Counted from the first letter of the stretch, positions 9,967 through 35,844 are shown. The stretch is 64,000 nucleotides of DNA from Lepisosteus oculatus (GCF_040954835.1 NC_090716.1:8944775-9008774); one strand, 5' to 3'. Notes: generated from the letters alone by a model not told the origin. Numbers and translations are program-made.

Positions 9967-12900
9967 CAGACTGCTGCTGTTTATCACCGTCCATGTTACC
10001 CTGTATTTAAATGTGCTTATTTAACTTTCATCACGTAAGTACAATGCACAGTATTTTACGGCTTGGTTCTCTATATTGATAAGGAGAGATCGCAGACATA
10101 AAAGCAGGTAACACTGTAATGTAACGTGTTGTTCCGAATCAGGATATATTGCCGATTTCGGGAGGAGGGGCAATCCTTATGTATATATAACTTTAAAGGC
10201 GTAGGATGTGCTTTCATATCGCGAAGGATAAAGTCTGTTTTCGTTTACAGTGGCCTCAAGAAATCGGGGTTTTGCTTCACATTTCTCATGTGCCAAACTG
10301 AATATGGATAGTGTTTTGTAAAAAAAAAAATAACGTGTATACATCTATACGACTGCTTGTTATTTAAGATTTTCTTCAGAAAACGCGTGCGTTTCCTTTA
10401 AATACGGTACATCGCACGGGCGCGTTGATAGGGTTTTTATTGGGGTCAAATGTTGCACACATTCAGATACTCGGAGGTGGTGTGAAAAAATGCCTTATTT
10501 CACATCTAAGCATGTAATGTGTAGCTAGTTGGTTTCGTAGCTGTCAACAGGCAAACTGACAGCTGTCAGTGTTCACGGAGGCGATTCTGTAGGGGCTATT
10601 ACCGTACTTGGGAATTTGTCATTTCCCCCAGGACATTGGCCTCCTTTCATCTTCTAACTACCTGTTACATTGTTGCGAGGTAGGATTGTTCTGTTCACTA
10701 GCTCTTTTAGGCCTACCAACACTCTTATTGCCTTACACGGAAATAATTAACGAGAGGTTGCATTTCCAGCAAGAAACCGTCAGCTGATTTCTGCAATTTA
10801 AAACAATATCAGATTGTTGGTTATTGTTAGTTTGGGTCTGGCTGCCTGTTTTGTGCTTGTAGATGAGAAAAAAAATGGAATCGTTTCACCCTCGTTGTAG
10901 GTGTCCTTGTATTTAATATTCCGGCGATTCCGGAAGATAAGGAGTTAAAGGGCTCTTTTAGTCAGCTAGCTTGGGACTCCTAAGAAATTAATTCCAAGGA
11001 AACAGTTTGTGATTCCTCCTGCGTTACGTTTTTATAATTGCCTATATTTGTTGAACTTATGCACAATTAAGCTGATCTTTGGCCACCAGAGTCAGGAATT
11101 TACTGACCGGGATTGTACAGATAGCCTGCTCATTATTGTCGTGTCTAATTTCTGCTCATTTATTTCTTCTCCGTGTCTGGCTAGTATTACGCATGAGAAT
11201 ATTTAACTGTTCAGCTTCTGATGTTTGGGAGCTTCTTTCTTCTGTAGTGCCATGTAATAGTATACTTATGTATCGCAGTTTGGCTGTTTATATATAATAA
11301 TACTACTGTAAGTATAATAATACTACCTTTAATAGTCGTTGCAAAGTTCCAGTGGAGTCCTTATCCATATGGAAAGTACTGTACTGTTTGAAGCACCACT
11401 GTTGTTATAAAAGTGCTTGCACTGTACATGGAAACCATTTTAATCAATTTTAAAATTGCTATTTTATTTCAATCGCATATGACAATAGAAATCTGCGTGA
11501 AATTTCACGGGAAGAATTTATAGCAAAACATCGTATTACGAAGAGATAGGAAATATATTTCTGTGGATTTGTAGAGAGCAAGCTCAGAGACCGTTACCTG
11601 TGTTTCAGGGAAGAAAAAATAATATTTATTGACGTACACCCCTCATAAGGTAAATAATAACACAGCTATTCAGTCAGTGCCGGTGTTCCCAAGTCAGAAA
11701 GAACTAAAGAACATACAGTTCCATTCAAAGTGATTGCTCTTACAACAACACAACTATTGTAGAGCCTGTTCTTGTATGAAACCTGTTTACATAACCAGTG
11801 TGATTATATAGGTCTGAACTGTATTACTGTGCATTCCAGATACCTTTGGTCTGTTAAGGATTTAAGTTACTTTATGCAGTACTTTCTTCAATTAAAGATG
11901 GATCACAAATCAGTCAGTCAGTTTTGATTATGAAAAGTTTGAGTGATACACGCACAGTTGTAGCCACCTTTCAACTGAAATTAATTTCTCTCACTCCAGG
12001 TGAATTGGCTCGATGCTGTATTTCATAAATTTTTCGGACACGAAGCAGACCTCGGCTGGTTTCCATTTGTACAGTATCACCCGGAATTATCTTTTGCAGG
12101 GCACTTCCAAGTGTGGTAGTTGGACATTTAATAAGAAGACACCAAAATAGCAGGCTCAGTAGTTATACGCTGCAGTGCCTCTCTTGGGGGAAAGAGAAAG
12201 AAGGAAATGACTTTAAAATGATAAGGATGATAAAAATATTTTCTAAACAAAGTCCATTCAACTATATCAGCACCAACACACACTCCCGCTGGACCTGAGT
12301 TCACAGTCTGGGTCCTTTTGACCCCATTGTATACTGGTTTGTTTTTCCAGCAGATCGCTTTATTGTTTAATTCTTGGTGCCGAACTCGACTTTACTGGCT
12401 TCCCTGCAGTTAGCGCACACTGGCAGTTCTTCTCTTGCACCTCTTTTTGGAAACATAGTAATTCCTGGAATTAATCGAATTTCTCTTTGCACATCTACAC
12501 TCATTCAACATTCAATTACTTGACACATACTGGAAAGTCACCATTAAAGCGCTCCATTTGTTCAGTTAAAGTAACTGAAATTCCAATATAAATGGTAAAC
12601 AAGCAGACACGCAGGTTACCATCACTAGGATTGGGGCACCCTGTAATGTTCAGATGATATTTAGCCCTATGAAACGTCTAATGTTTTATAGGAAATGCTT
12701 TCCATCCTTGTCATTGCTTAAAATGCTAGGTGAGTGTCAAATATTCGACTGTGCTGAAATGTCAATTAAGCTAATCTGAAAAGACAACATAGATGTTCAC
12801 ATGTCCAAGGTAGGATAGGGGCTATTTAAAACAAAACATTGTGATGAGCATTGGTTGAGTCAATAACAATCCAATAGCATTTTTTATTCTTTTCTGTAGA

Positions 12901-15900
12901 ATGAATGTCATGGAAAACATGACCTACTGTAGTTGGATGTTTACTGTCACTGAAACATAACTGTGTTACACTGATTTTTTTTCCCCTTCCATTTTGGACC
13001 ATAAGGTGTTTTGCTGTGTATCTCCAATATTGTGTATTGTGCTTTATGATCTTCATATACTTAACTGTACTGTACAGTTAAGATCTATCTTAATAGTTAA
13101 TGGTTCTACACAGGCATGCTAATCCTCTCTTAAAAAGCTACGTAATTGCTTAAATATTTAAATATGAAGGAGTAAATTATTTCATACCCCTGTTTTTGTG
13201 CAATTTATAGTAGCTTTATATCCATAAAATTGAAATGTTACATACAGCGCTTTTCTTGTGGGTGAAATTACTGGAAGATTTCTCCTGAGTTCATTTAGTT
13301 TAAAGTTCAAGTGAACTTGACTTATTTTTAATATCAAATTTGTCAAAGATTTCTGTAACGTAAAGCATGTTATGTGGTGCTTATCAACTGTAATAACAGT
13401 CTGCAAAAGCTACTGGTTACGTATTGCTCTGTTATGATGTATTTGCTTAGCACATGTCCCTACCCTTATCGTGTTACTGTACGTTTTTCCTGTATCAGAG
13501 CAAATGGATTGGGTACATTGGTTTCAGTATTTCTATAGAAAGAGATACAGTTCCATATATAGCAGGCTATATGTGTCTCGGGAAATGCATTGTCATTCAG
13601 CAGTGTATCCATTATGTGTGTAGTCAGCTTACTGCGACAGTGTAGTACACTGAGCCAGCTGGCTTTTCGAAGGCCATTGAAAATGTAAGACATTTGCAGC
13701 TTACTCGCCAAAGCAAGCTGGTTTAACCATTTTTATTAATTCAGTTAAGCTTTATGCTCTTCTGCCATGAACACCTTTTAAAGCGTTAACTTATAACAGA
13801 CTGCATTATGTGCAGGCTCAAGGTATTTGTCTTTGTTCCAGTTTACCTGACACCAGTGACACTATAGTGTAAGAGTATGTACTGTATATACTGTTGGGTT
13901 CAATCTCAATAACAGCAACAGCTGCCTTTCCAATTGCTTCCTATTGCACTACCATTAACTAAAGTCAGGGCATTCTGTTAAAGAGGTTAATCTGACCCTT
14001 TCCTTGAAAATGAATATTTCAAAGAAGTGTTTCAAAGGGGTGAAATGGAGACTTATTGTACACCGAAGAGTACTTTAAAATGTAAATGACATTATTGTAA
14101 ACTAGGATGTCTGATCAGATGCCTTGTTTACAGTCTCTAAATATGTTATCATTGTGTTAGTTTGCAACAGAGTTTATTTTAGGGTTAGTTTCTTGATCAC
14201 TTACACATAACCTTACTATAGTGTATTGTTCTTGACTACAGTAGAACAAAGCATTTTACCAGTGAGATAAAATAAGCCTTGGTGCAATATTAGAATTGCA
14301 CCTGATGCTTAGACATAAGGGGATTGTTTTTATTTTCCATTTCTAGGGCTGTCCAGCTGTTTTTGCCTTTTCTGCTCTCCTGGTTTTAAATTCATCAGCT
14401 GTTAAACGATTCTGCTCGACTGCTGCAGCTCTTGTAACAACGAGCGGGAGGTGAGGACTGCGTAAGCATTCCTCTAAAACGTGCTGTTGTCAGAGCCATC
14501 TGCCATTTGTCATGCTTGCTGCAGAAGATTGAGCGTTGGTTGGAGTAGTGATGTGGCCCTCGCTGACAGCACTGCCATCTCACCAACACATGGCAAGTCA
14601 CAGAATGCACAGATGTCAAGAATGTCCTGACTGGTTTCAGCTTGCCAATCGTGGCAGTACTTAACCTACTATGCGCTGTCATATGTAGCATCCTGGTCAA
14701 TCACTCCACCCAGACTCGAGACTGCAGCGGTACACTGTAGGCTTGGACTTGTGCCCCTCAGACTGGGTTTCTAAAAAAATCTACAGAGCTGGCACCATCA
14801 GTCACAGAGAATACATGTAAAAAAATTTAATATGAAAAAAAAGCAAATAATTATATTTGGGAGCTGCTTGATGCTGTAGTCTCATTTGAGGGAATATCTT
14901 GTTGCTACTGTAACAGATGGAAAAAAGAGGAAAGTGTTCTGGACACTCAGAAATGACCATACAGTATACTGCACAGTATACAGTAAATCAAGCCAGTTGA
15001 ATATGTAACTGCTGTGTTGTATTATTTTATCATGCATCTAGAGAATGCCTCCTGAACAAATGTAATATAGCACTTAAACAATAAAAATACCAAGACTTTT
15101 TACAGCCTGCTGTTTGTTGTGATCGACACAATAAAGGAATTGATCTTGAACAATGAATTGAACATCAGCAGTGCAGAATGTGGAAATGCTCCAGAAGAAC
15201 AGTTACGAACAAGAGGAGTGCATGTGGCTTATCTAGCTCTTTGGTAGTTACAAGGCACAGAGCTGCCTAGGTCTACAATAATAGCCCCTGAGTGGCCCCC
15301 TCTCACTGTCTGCTTGACAGAATGTAGAAATTCAGTGTCATCATTGTTTATCTTGTGTTACTACTGGGGACAAGATGATTTTTTAAAACCTGTAACAGAA
15401 CATGACCAAGGAGTGGATTAGAGTTGCTTTAGAAATCAATGTATTGCCTAATTGGACACAAAGTTCCTGAGATGACAGTGGGGAATAATGCCAAATGATA
15501 TAGTAAATATTTATTTGATAAGAATTTGTACTGTTAATTAAATGACTTTAGCAATTATTTTAATCAGTTTTAACATAAATGCAAGGTAATCATCCATTTT
15601 TGTAGAATCTTAAATTTATATACTGTAAGGTGTTTTATAATCTTGTTTTTTATAATCAGGGTTCCAGGTTTTAAGACTGATTAATAAATGCTGGTTTTGT
15701 TTTTTTCTCTTTCAGATTTATAAATAACTAGAGAATATATGCCAAAATGTAGCAGCACAGTGATAATGCTCATTTTCCGTTGCTGCAGTAAATCTGATTG
15801 AATCTCAGGGACTGTTAATCTGGACAGGTTGGCATGAGGATGGCTGCAGTTATAATAGTAGATTGCAATTCAATTGTTACAGCAAATTCAAGCAGTGAAA

Positions 15901-16061
15901 ATCCCTCCTCCCTCTCCTAATCCAGCAATATGCTTATTAAACTTCGTAAGTTACCAGTTTTCAAGCACCAGGTTTTCTATCCCTGCAAATGCATTACTTC
16001 TTTGTCCAATTTTTTTCAGTAAGTTAATTTTATCTTGACTTACAGAATGTAGTTAACAAAG

Positions 16062-17215
16062 TACAGTGACCTATAGAAAGTACACACTACATTTCCAAAG
16101 TAACATTGTGTGGCCTAGCAGCCTGAAATCAAGACATATTAAGCCCAAAATTATTTTACCTTTGTTTACACGTCATAACACACAACCACCAAGTGAAAAA
16201 CCAAATACTTAAGCATTCTGAAAAGTAATCACAAATACAAACCTAGAAAAATGGGTTGCATAAGTCTACACACCCTTGAGTTAGTAGTTGGCGGAAGCAC
16301 TTTTTGCTTGAATTATGGCCATAATTCTGCTTGTATAGGTCTGTACCAACTTAGCACACCTAAACACCATGGTTGTCCATTCTTCCTCACAGAACTGCTC
16401 AAGAACAGTCAGGCTGCAAGGGGACTGTTGATGGACTGCAGCCTTCAGGTCAGTCCACCGATTTTCAATTGAATGGAGGTCAGGGCTCTGTCTGGGCCAC
16501 TTAAGGACGTTTACCTTTTTGTTTCTTAGCAATTCAGCTCTTGCTTTCAAGCATGCATAGGATCATTGTCATGATCATAGAAAGGTAAACATCCTTTGTA
16601 ATTTCAGCTTCCTTGCAGAAGGCATCAGGTGTTCTTCAAGAATCTCTGTATTTTGATCCATCCAGTTTCCTTTCAGTCCTGACCAGTGCCCCAGTGGCTC
16701 CTGCAAACACCCCCAGAACAGAAGTCTTTACAGTAGGGATGGTACTCTGTGGGTGATGTGCAGTACTGGGTTTTCGCCAAACGTAAGGTTTTGTATTCTG
16801 GCCAAAACGTTCTATCTGGTTTCATCAGACCATACAACTTTTTTCCACATGGCTTCTGGATGCACTACCTAGTAGAGGAGACCCACATGAGTAGCCAATT
16901 TCATTCTGAAATCATCAGATTCACTACAGCTGAACACAGGTGAAGGCTAATTAGCTTGTTGTGTGGTTTGGAAGACAATTGGTTACACCAGATCTAATTT
17001 ACAAAATGCTGTTACTATGGGGTGTGTGCATTTATCCAACCCTTTTTTTATTTTATTTTCATTTGTAAGTCCTTTTTACATGTTGGAGCATTTGTTTTTC
17101 ACTTGGCTGTTGTGTGTTACAATGTGTAAACAAAGCTAAAATAAATTCTGATTTAATGTGTCTTGATTTCAGGCTGTTAGGCCACACAATGTGTTATTTG
17201 GGAAGGAAGTGTAAC
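16062..17215 (-). mobile_element. Tc1-like transposon with long inverted repeats, decayed
   Basis: The left end starts TACAGTGACCTATAG. The segments at about 16105-16200 and 17090-17200 are inverted copies of each other (for example GTGTGGCCTA...GCAGCCTGAAATCAAGACA against the reverse complement on the right). On the minus strand, 16550-16281 encodes WPRQSPDLHSIENRW, the last D-E part of the Tc1 DDE domain. The rest of the transposase is broken by stops and loss, so it cannot move on its own. The right boundary is approximate. Confidence 0.85.
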
Positions 17216-18060
17216 TGTGTGTTCAGCTACTCTCGTATTACTATGGCCAAAAGATAGAGAAATATATTTTTTTACAATGACCTCAAATTGTACATAATGC
17301 AGCTGAAGTTGCGTACATTTCCATTGTCACTTGTTGAATATATTTTAGTTGTGGATAGCAACTTAGTGGCTTCAGTTGCTGTTATTTAATTTCAAAAGGG
17401 CCTTTCAAGAATGTAAGAGCTGGTACTGTAAGTGGTAACAGATTTTCACTGGCATATAGAAGACTAAACTTAAGAGAACATCCTATCCATTTTAGGGAAA
17501 GTGATTTAATACTGTATTTCATCACCATGGTAATTTTCCTGAGCTTTGTTCACCGTTTTGTAATTCTGCAGGGCCTACGTACTGCAGAGCTAGTAAATAT
17601 CAATATTCCCAGAGTGAAAGTGAAAACTGCTGTATACTTTGGCTTACACCAGTAAATTACATCTAAAACTTAGGTGGGTTAATGAGCATTTATTAAGTCT
17701 TCTTGTGAGACGTGTATGTTTTAATGTAGTTAAGGAGAAAGAAGGAAGTGTTTGGAGCTTTTACTGTTTTTGGATTGAGTTGTTGTCTAATATATTCACT
17801 TCCTTGAGGCAGGTGGCCAGTAATACCATCCATTAACATCATACAGTGAAGCAAAGTAATAACCTTAGAACAAATACGAGTGTTTTTTTGTACAAATCCA
17901 TGTTAAAACGTACTGCTCAAATGTTTCCTCTTTTCTGTTCAGATATGAACTCCTATTACTTTGTTTTTTTTGTAGAAGTTTAACTTGCATTGAGAGGTAT
18001 AGTATGGTGAGGTGGATTTGGACACAGTTAGAATCAGATATACAAGTTGTAGAAAGAGAC

Positions 18061-18610
18061 ATTAATAATAATCTTTCCACTTTTATAGAGCTTTTCTGGA
18101 CGCTCCACTCAAAGTGTTTTACATGTAATGGGGTGTCCCCTCCACCACCACCAGTGTGTAGCCCCTCCTAGGTGATGTTACAGCAGGCATAGTGCGCCAG
18201 AATGCTCACCACACATCCGCTGTCTGTGGGGAGGAGAACAGAGTGATGAAGTTCAGAGATGGCGATTATTAGCAGGCCATGATAGGTTAAGGCCAGGGAG
18301 AAATTTGGCCAGCACACTGGGGTTAAAACTCCTACTCTTGAGAAAAACCCTGGTACCCTAGTACCTTGATTTTATGTCTCATCCATAAAATGGATGGTGC
18401 CTTTTTTATAGTATATTGTGCCAGTCACTATACTGAGGCATTAGGACCCACACAGACACAGGGTGAGCTCCCGCTAGTTGCCCCACTAGCACCTCTTCCA
18501 GCAGCAGCTTAGCTGTCCCAGGAGGTCTCTCATCCAGGTACTGACCAGACGCACACCTGCTGAGCTTCAGTGGGCTCCCAGCTGAAGCTTGCAGGGTGAA
18601 AATATTTGTC
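18061..18610 (-). mobile_element. 5S rRNA-headed SINE (SINE3/Deu-type), near full length
   Basis: Read on the minus strand from about 18603: a head with AGCTCAGCAGG and CTGGTCAGTACCTGGATG, which matches the internal promoter of 5S rRNA (AGCTAAGCAGG, CTGGTTAGTACTTGGATG). About 400 bp of unique body follows, then a tail with ACACTTTGAGTGGAGCGTCC and AGAAAAGCTCTATA, ending in ATTATTATTAA. The tail nearly equals the plus-strand copy at about 26475. The first bases of the 5S part appear lost. Confidence 0.75.
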
Positions 18611-21600
18611 TTGTTCTTCATGACCAGGGAAAAGAAAAGATTTCCTGATTGTTGTCTTCTTAAGGAATGTGAATCGTAGAGTCAGGATACAGCAGCACAA
18701 ACAAGCTGCAGGGCATTACTGGGCTCAAGAGGGGCAAGTAGTCTCAGGCAGAGCGACTTTCACTGCATGCTGGTCCCTGAATGTGCTCTGGTTTTCAGTC
18801 CCCCATCTGTCAGGGTCTGCAGGTTACACATGATCGTTACCTAATTACCTACTCCACCAGTCTTCTCCTCTGCTTCTTCAGAGTCCAGAAGGATGGGCAC
18901 TTTGCAATGTAAGACTGAAATCAACAACTCTGCCTCCCCAGCTCCCTTTATATGTAGTTATGCAGTTCAGACCTTTTGTATCTTTAAGGATTTAAAATGG
19001 TGCATTCATGTATCGTATCATCAATTCAACATTTCAATTAAAAAGAGAAGGCACAACAGAAAATGCTTTGCCAAAAACTGGCCTTAATATCCAGACAGAG
19101 ATTAATCCACCCAAATGTCTCTGAAATGGGGAAAAAAAAACTAAATTATTGTGACACAATTCATAAATCTACCTTTTCTGTGTGTCAAACGAAACCAAAG
19201 ATATCCTTTCCCGAGACAAAACTAAAAATATATTTATGAAAAAAATCTGATTTTAAATGAAAGTTATAAGCAGACAGCATTACGTGATTCTAAAGTAGTC
19301 ACATATGTTTTTTTTCTAAAACGTTGAAAAGCTAACAGGGTTTTAGTACAAACCCATTTTGTGAGATTTTCCAGACTTGGTCTATTCAAGGAGAGCGCCG
19401 ATTTTCTGATTACATAAGTGCCTTTTGACGATGTTCTAGAACAGCCGAGACTTGGCACAATTCAAAAGCTTCCAAATTACATAGCCATTAGTAGGCCTTT
19501 TGTTTTTAACTAAACAGTTACACAAAAACCTAGTTTTCTAAAAGGAATTGCATGAAACAATAGAAATACTAAGGGAAATCTACATGCAGATAAAAAGTTG
19601 GGTAAAAGGTTCATATTGTTTCAGATGTTAAAATGTACAAGTGCAGAAAAAAGCAGAGAAGTTAAAAGTAGGTCCCTTTGAGCAAGAGACTATGAACACC
19701 CACAAAGTGAAAATGAAATGGAGACGAAAAGTACTTTGGTTCAAGATGGGCGTTTCCCAATAATGGTTTATCATGGGGGCAGTGAAGAATGAAGGAGTTG
19801 ATTGTTTTTTTTCCCCACACACTCCTTATGTGTCACGGAATTCAGCTGCTGCAGTCAGTCCAAGAAATGTTGATTGTTTTGTGGAAGTTTAGGACTATAT
19901 TAAAAAAACTCCAAACCTGTCAGAAGGTGCGTGTGTGTGGGAAGATGTTAAGTGGTGCAGGAAGCAGAGAGAGGAGTTGTTGAAGTGTGGAAGGACTGCG
20001 CCACAAGGCATAAGATGGAGAATCGCTCAGGAAAGACAAGGAGTGCAAGGGCGTTTTATGAGGAAACACTGCTTGAATGCAGGAGCTTAGTGATGAGTGT
20101 TCTAGCTCTAATTGAAACACCCATTGGACACCACCTTGCCTTATACTTAAAAGGTGTGAGATGGTACATGACAGTGACAAAATACAGATGAGGGGATACT
20201 CAGTGCTCATAATATGGGGGACAGTTCATGGCTGTAAAAAAAATCTGTCAAACCCAGTAGGTAACCTTTCAATAAATTAGAGAAACCTGAACTTTATTTG
20301 CTTTTTAAGCAAACAGGCTGATTCAACTGACCTACTTTCACCCTGACCCTAATTTCTCTCTCTCTGTGAGGTGCAAGAGTGATCATGAGATTAGCTCTTT
20401 GCATGATTAACACAGTCACATTACCAAGCCTCATAGAAAACCGGGAGATGAGCAGAGCAGCCTTCTGTCTCTGGCGTTTGTCGCCTCAATTCTTTGATAT
20501 TACAGCTCCGCAGGCCAGCAGGACGCTACTTGGCCATCCCCTTTTGCAGCTCAGCAAGGAACTGCTTTGTGAAAGTGCAAAAACCTTCCCCAATCAATAT
20601 TAATAGTCTGTGGTATGGTTCAGATCGTCTATTCTCTGTCTCGGGGTAGTTTAATCCGGAAGTGGCCTAGATGGGACATCGTGAAGCAGGTCCTTGAGGT
20701 ATCCTGGCAACCAAATGAGGACCATTAATTAGCTGATCTGACTCCCCTACTGGGTCACTGTTTGCTGGTGTTAGGTTCGTGTTAAGTGAAAGGCTATTCA
20801 GAGAACTAAAATAGCAGTTGAAAACAGCTACAAATGAGGCAGCTTTGTCCATTAGGAGAGAAGTGAATTATGTGTACAACTTGAATGTTTTTTTTTTAGT
20901 GGATGGCCATTAAATGCATACCACTCTTGTTTTTGACAGTGCTGACAAACTGGCATAATAAGACATTCTACACCATGGGTGATGAAATAAGGATTTCTTA
21001 GGAAGGCCAACAACAGTTTAAAATAAACCAAGGACATTTAATTTGTCTGGTCTGATTTGAGCACATGTGAATTGAAGAGAATCAGTGTTGAGATGTAAAG
21101 AGTATAAGCTAGAGGTTTTGTTTCAATCTACTCTTCTGGTTCGTAAAAAAATAAATACATTCATTTCATTTATAACAGGACAAAAAGCAAGCAGAGCACA
21201 GAAAATTAGCAGGAAAAAAGACACATAGTTGGCTTAGTGAAGTTAGTGCCCGCAATTCATTTAGATGTATTATTTGAATAACATGGAATATCAACATCGG
21301 CGGGTTGTAAAAAAATATCTTAGCCCAAGCACTTCAAGACAAATTCCTACAGAGGAAACTTATGTACAAATATCCTTAAAATGATCAATTAAGATTGAGA
21401 TATACAATATACATTATGAGTATAGGATCTGTTACACCTGTTTGAAATTCCATATTTATTGTCTAAATCTGATTACTTGCCACAGTACATAGACGCCTGC
21501 ACGCTTTTTGTTTTTTCAAGCCTAAAATTCTGGAAGCAGTCCTTTTCATTTCCCTAAATTCCTTTCATTCTATTCTGAGAACAGAGAGCACTAAGTTCCC

Positions 21601-23834
21601 ACAATGACAGTGATAGATTTATAAGTAGTAAATGTAATACCTGTGTGGAAACCAAATCCCATAAATATAATTTTAATTCACTCAGGAGAAGGAGGACCTG
21701 GAAAGAATTCTGTTTCCTAGTTTGGTTTGAGAAATTGAGATCTAGTGATCAATAGTGTTTTTTTACCTCTGTGAAATCTAAAAACGACAGGGGAATCAGT
21801 CACAGACTGTGTTCTGTGATGCTGGATCTCTGAGAACGTTCTTCAGTAAATTTGATTACTTTGGTCCTAATAGAAGAAATTATGTGTTTTGCGTGTTTAC
21901 AAAAATCGATTAAATGGTGCTTTAGTCACTGCTCTTTTTTCTGATTTAATTCCATTCAAGTAATTATTTGACAAGCCTCAGCCAACCACAAATAAACTCC
22001 TTAACGTGAATAATACTACTTTGCAGACCACAGTTATAGCTAAATTTAAATAATGATATGTAGGATGATAATTTTCTAATATCAGATGTGTGATCTACAA
22101 TGCACAAGCACGAAAACCCTAACCTGTTTGTCGTTGAAGCTTTTTACATTTAGTTATACTTTAACAGCAGAATAAGAACTTCGGGAGTCTAAAATCTGAA
22201 ACACAAAGTACTCTTCAGGGGTAGGTTTCAAGAGCTGCGTATACTGTGCCAGCCTGGCCACAACATCTGAGGTACAGTAGGTGGCCAGCCTTCCAGTCAG
22301 GAATTACTGACTTGCTTTGGAAAGTATATGGCACTAATGAGAAGGACTAAGGCTAATAAAACTTTAGGAGCCTGTTTTTAAATTAATCCGTAGAAAGTCT
22401 TTGTTTTTTCAGGTAATAATTTTGGAACATCTTTTTTCAGTAGGTTATTGGAACCTGCTGTACAAATAGTTAAGTAGAAGTGGACCTTTTCAATAGCCAG
22501 CAATGTGAATACCACATGGGTCATAAAACACTAGTATGATTCTGAAGAGATTAAGGTGCATTCTGCCAGTTTTAGCAGTTACTTAGTGTGGTGCTTTCAC
22601 ATACCCCAAATTAGTATATTCTTTTTCTTTCTGTTGCATTATTATTTTACAGCTCACACTTTATAACACCACCTTTCCAGTTTTTCTTTTGAAGAATTTT
22701 GCACTAATTTGCCGTTCTTTCAGGCTTTGCATGACCTCCTTTCATAAGGGCACCCCTGACTGTTTCAGGGCTTGTGTGGGATGTAGAAGTGTATGGAGGG
22801 AGGAGTGCAGGAATAATATTAGCTGTTACTTTCTCATAAACGCCGGAGGTTTCTTTTGAAAGAGCGGTAGTACCTGTTAATGTTAAAAAACATCTTCCGA
22901 GGTCCTGCTAGAGCCGATGAGCTCTCAAAATCAAAATAATGAGCTGCTGTGCTTCTTGAGCTGAAAGCCATGTCCACAGTGAGTGTTCTTGTTTTTCCTT
23001 TCAGACAGAATGAAGTGAGATGCTTTGAGAACAGGCTTGAATGAACATTGTGGTGAGTTTTTGATAAGTTGATAAGCACTGCTGCGATCAGAGGTTCTGG
23101 AGTTGGCTGAACAAGAGGCGGGGGAGTGATCTATAACTGTACTGGTTTGTCAAGGTCCCAGTGCCATACATTTTGCATTAAAAGACAAAAATAAAAATAG
23201 CACTGATATGTCTGTTGTATTTGACCAGACTGTGCCAGAAAGATGTAATGTACAGTAAAGTGGATTATTTTATTTCAAGTGCTGTTTAGAAAAACTAAAG
23301 TGAATTGTACACACTTTTTGTACAGATGCATTTCATGACTGAATTTTAATTTAATTCGGTCTATAACACAATTTTCAAATTTTCTGACAACTATACATCT
23401 TACTAAACATTACCACTAGCAAATGTTAAAGCTAGCAAAAGAACATGGAAGTTAAAAACAGAAAGGTGTTATCTAGTGCCCTTTGGAGCCCATTTGGCTG
23501 CTGGTAACTGATCGATCCAGTCTAGAGGCTTCTTGCTCTTGCATCTGGCCACTGGCACAACCTCTCCGTGTGTCTGAAGGAACAGGATAAAGGGTGTCGG
23601 TGTGCACTGGTAAGAGGAATAGGTAGTCGGCTGAATTTACAAGGAAAGTCTTGTCTCCTAATTGTAGGAAGCAAAAGCATGCTAAAAGTTGCTACCTTAT
23701 TGAGAGACACCTGGGTGAGGGTTTTTTTGGTCTTTTGCCCTGCTGAAGTTCTGCCAGATGTTCACACAGTTGCAAGTTTATTCGTTTTGGGGAAACGTGA
23801 TTGTTTTTTTTTATATATATATCTATCGCTTCAG

Positions 23835-35496
<11,662 letters not shown>

Positions 35497-35836
35497 GAGC
35501 CCCCGTGGAAAAGTGGAGTGGGGTCCGGGGGGGTATTTCAGTGACAACGGTGACAATTTCACATCTGCTGTCTGCGACGACTGCCAGGAAGCCATATCAG
35601 AAAGGCCTAGACGAACCCTGCGTGGATATAAGTGACATGCAACAGCGTAAAACCTCATTCAGGATGCTGGGATCAAGCTCACAACCCTTCTGCAGTCTTG
35701 ATCAGCCAGATGTTAATTGCTTCTATTACCCACAGCAGGCATTACAGTTCTCAAGGTTTTATATGTTTCATCATACACTGGTATCATCCCAAGCTTTTCT
35801 TTGAATGCCATTTATGTTTTAGTGGTTGGTGTTTTT

Positions 35837-35844
35837 ACACTACA
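35837..35844 (+). promoter_or_regulatory. miR-142-3p-type seed match in the BMAL1 3'UTR
   Basis: ACACTACA is a perfect 8-mer complement to the miR-142-3p seed. This microRNA is reported to repress mammalian BMAL1. Function in this species is inferred. Confidence 0.5.

Larger units (their letters stand above)
9600..10034 (+). promoter_or_regulatory. ARNTL: BMAL1 CpG-rich promoter and probable non-coding first exon
   Basis: GC- and CpG-rich from about 9560 to 9910 in an otherwise AT-rich region. Four inverted CCAAT boxes (ATTGG) lie at 9756-9760, 9839-9843, 9869-9873 and 9908-9912, followed by two RORE sites. No TATA box is obvious. A consensus donor (CAC/GTAAGT) follows 10034 and may end the first non-coding exon; that boundary is a guess. 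Confidence 0.7.
10035..23834. other. BMAL1 5' intronic region
   Basis: About 13.8 kb between the promoter and the first coding exon. Mammalian BMAL1 has several non-coding 5' exons, so some may be hidden here, but none can be recognised from sequence. Recognised content: a Tc1-like element at about 16.06-17.2 kb and a 5S-headed SINE at about 18.06-18.6 kb. Confidence 0.55.

Noticed and set aside
9515-10038. Open frames on both strands in the CpG promoter
   Set aside because: Few stops are expected in GC-rich DNA. The content is explained by promoter elements and no protein motif is seen.
18406-18621. Possible 5S rRNA gene
   Set aside because: The 5S-like part is truncated and fused to a SINE body and tail, so it is a retroposon and not a working 5S gene.
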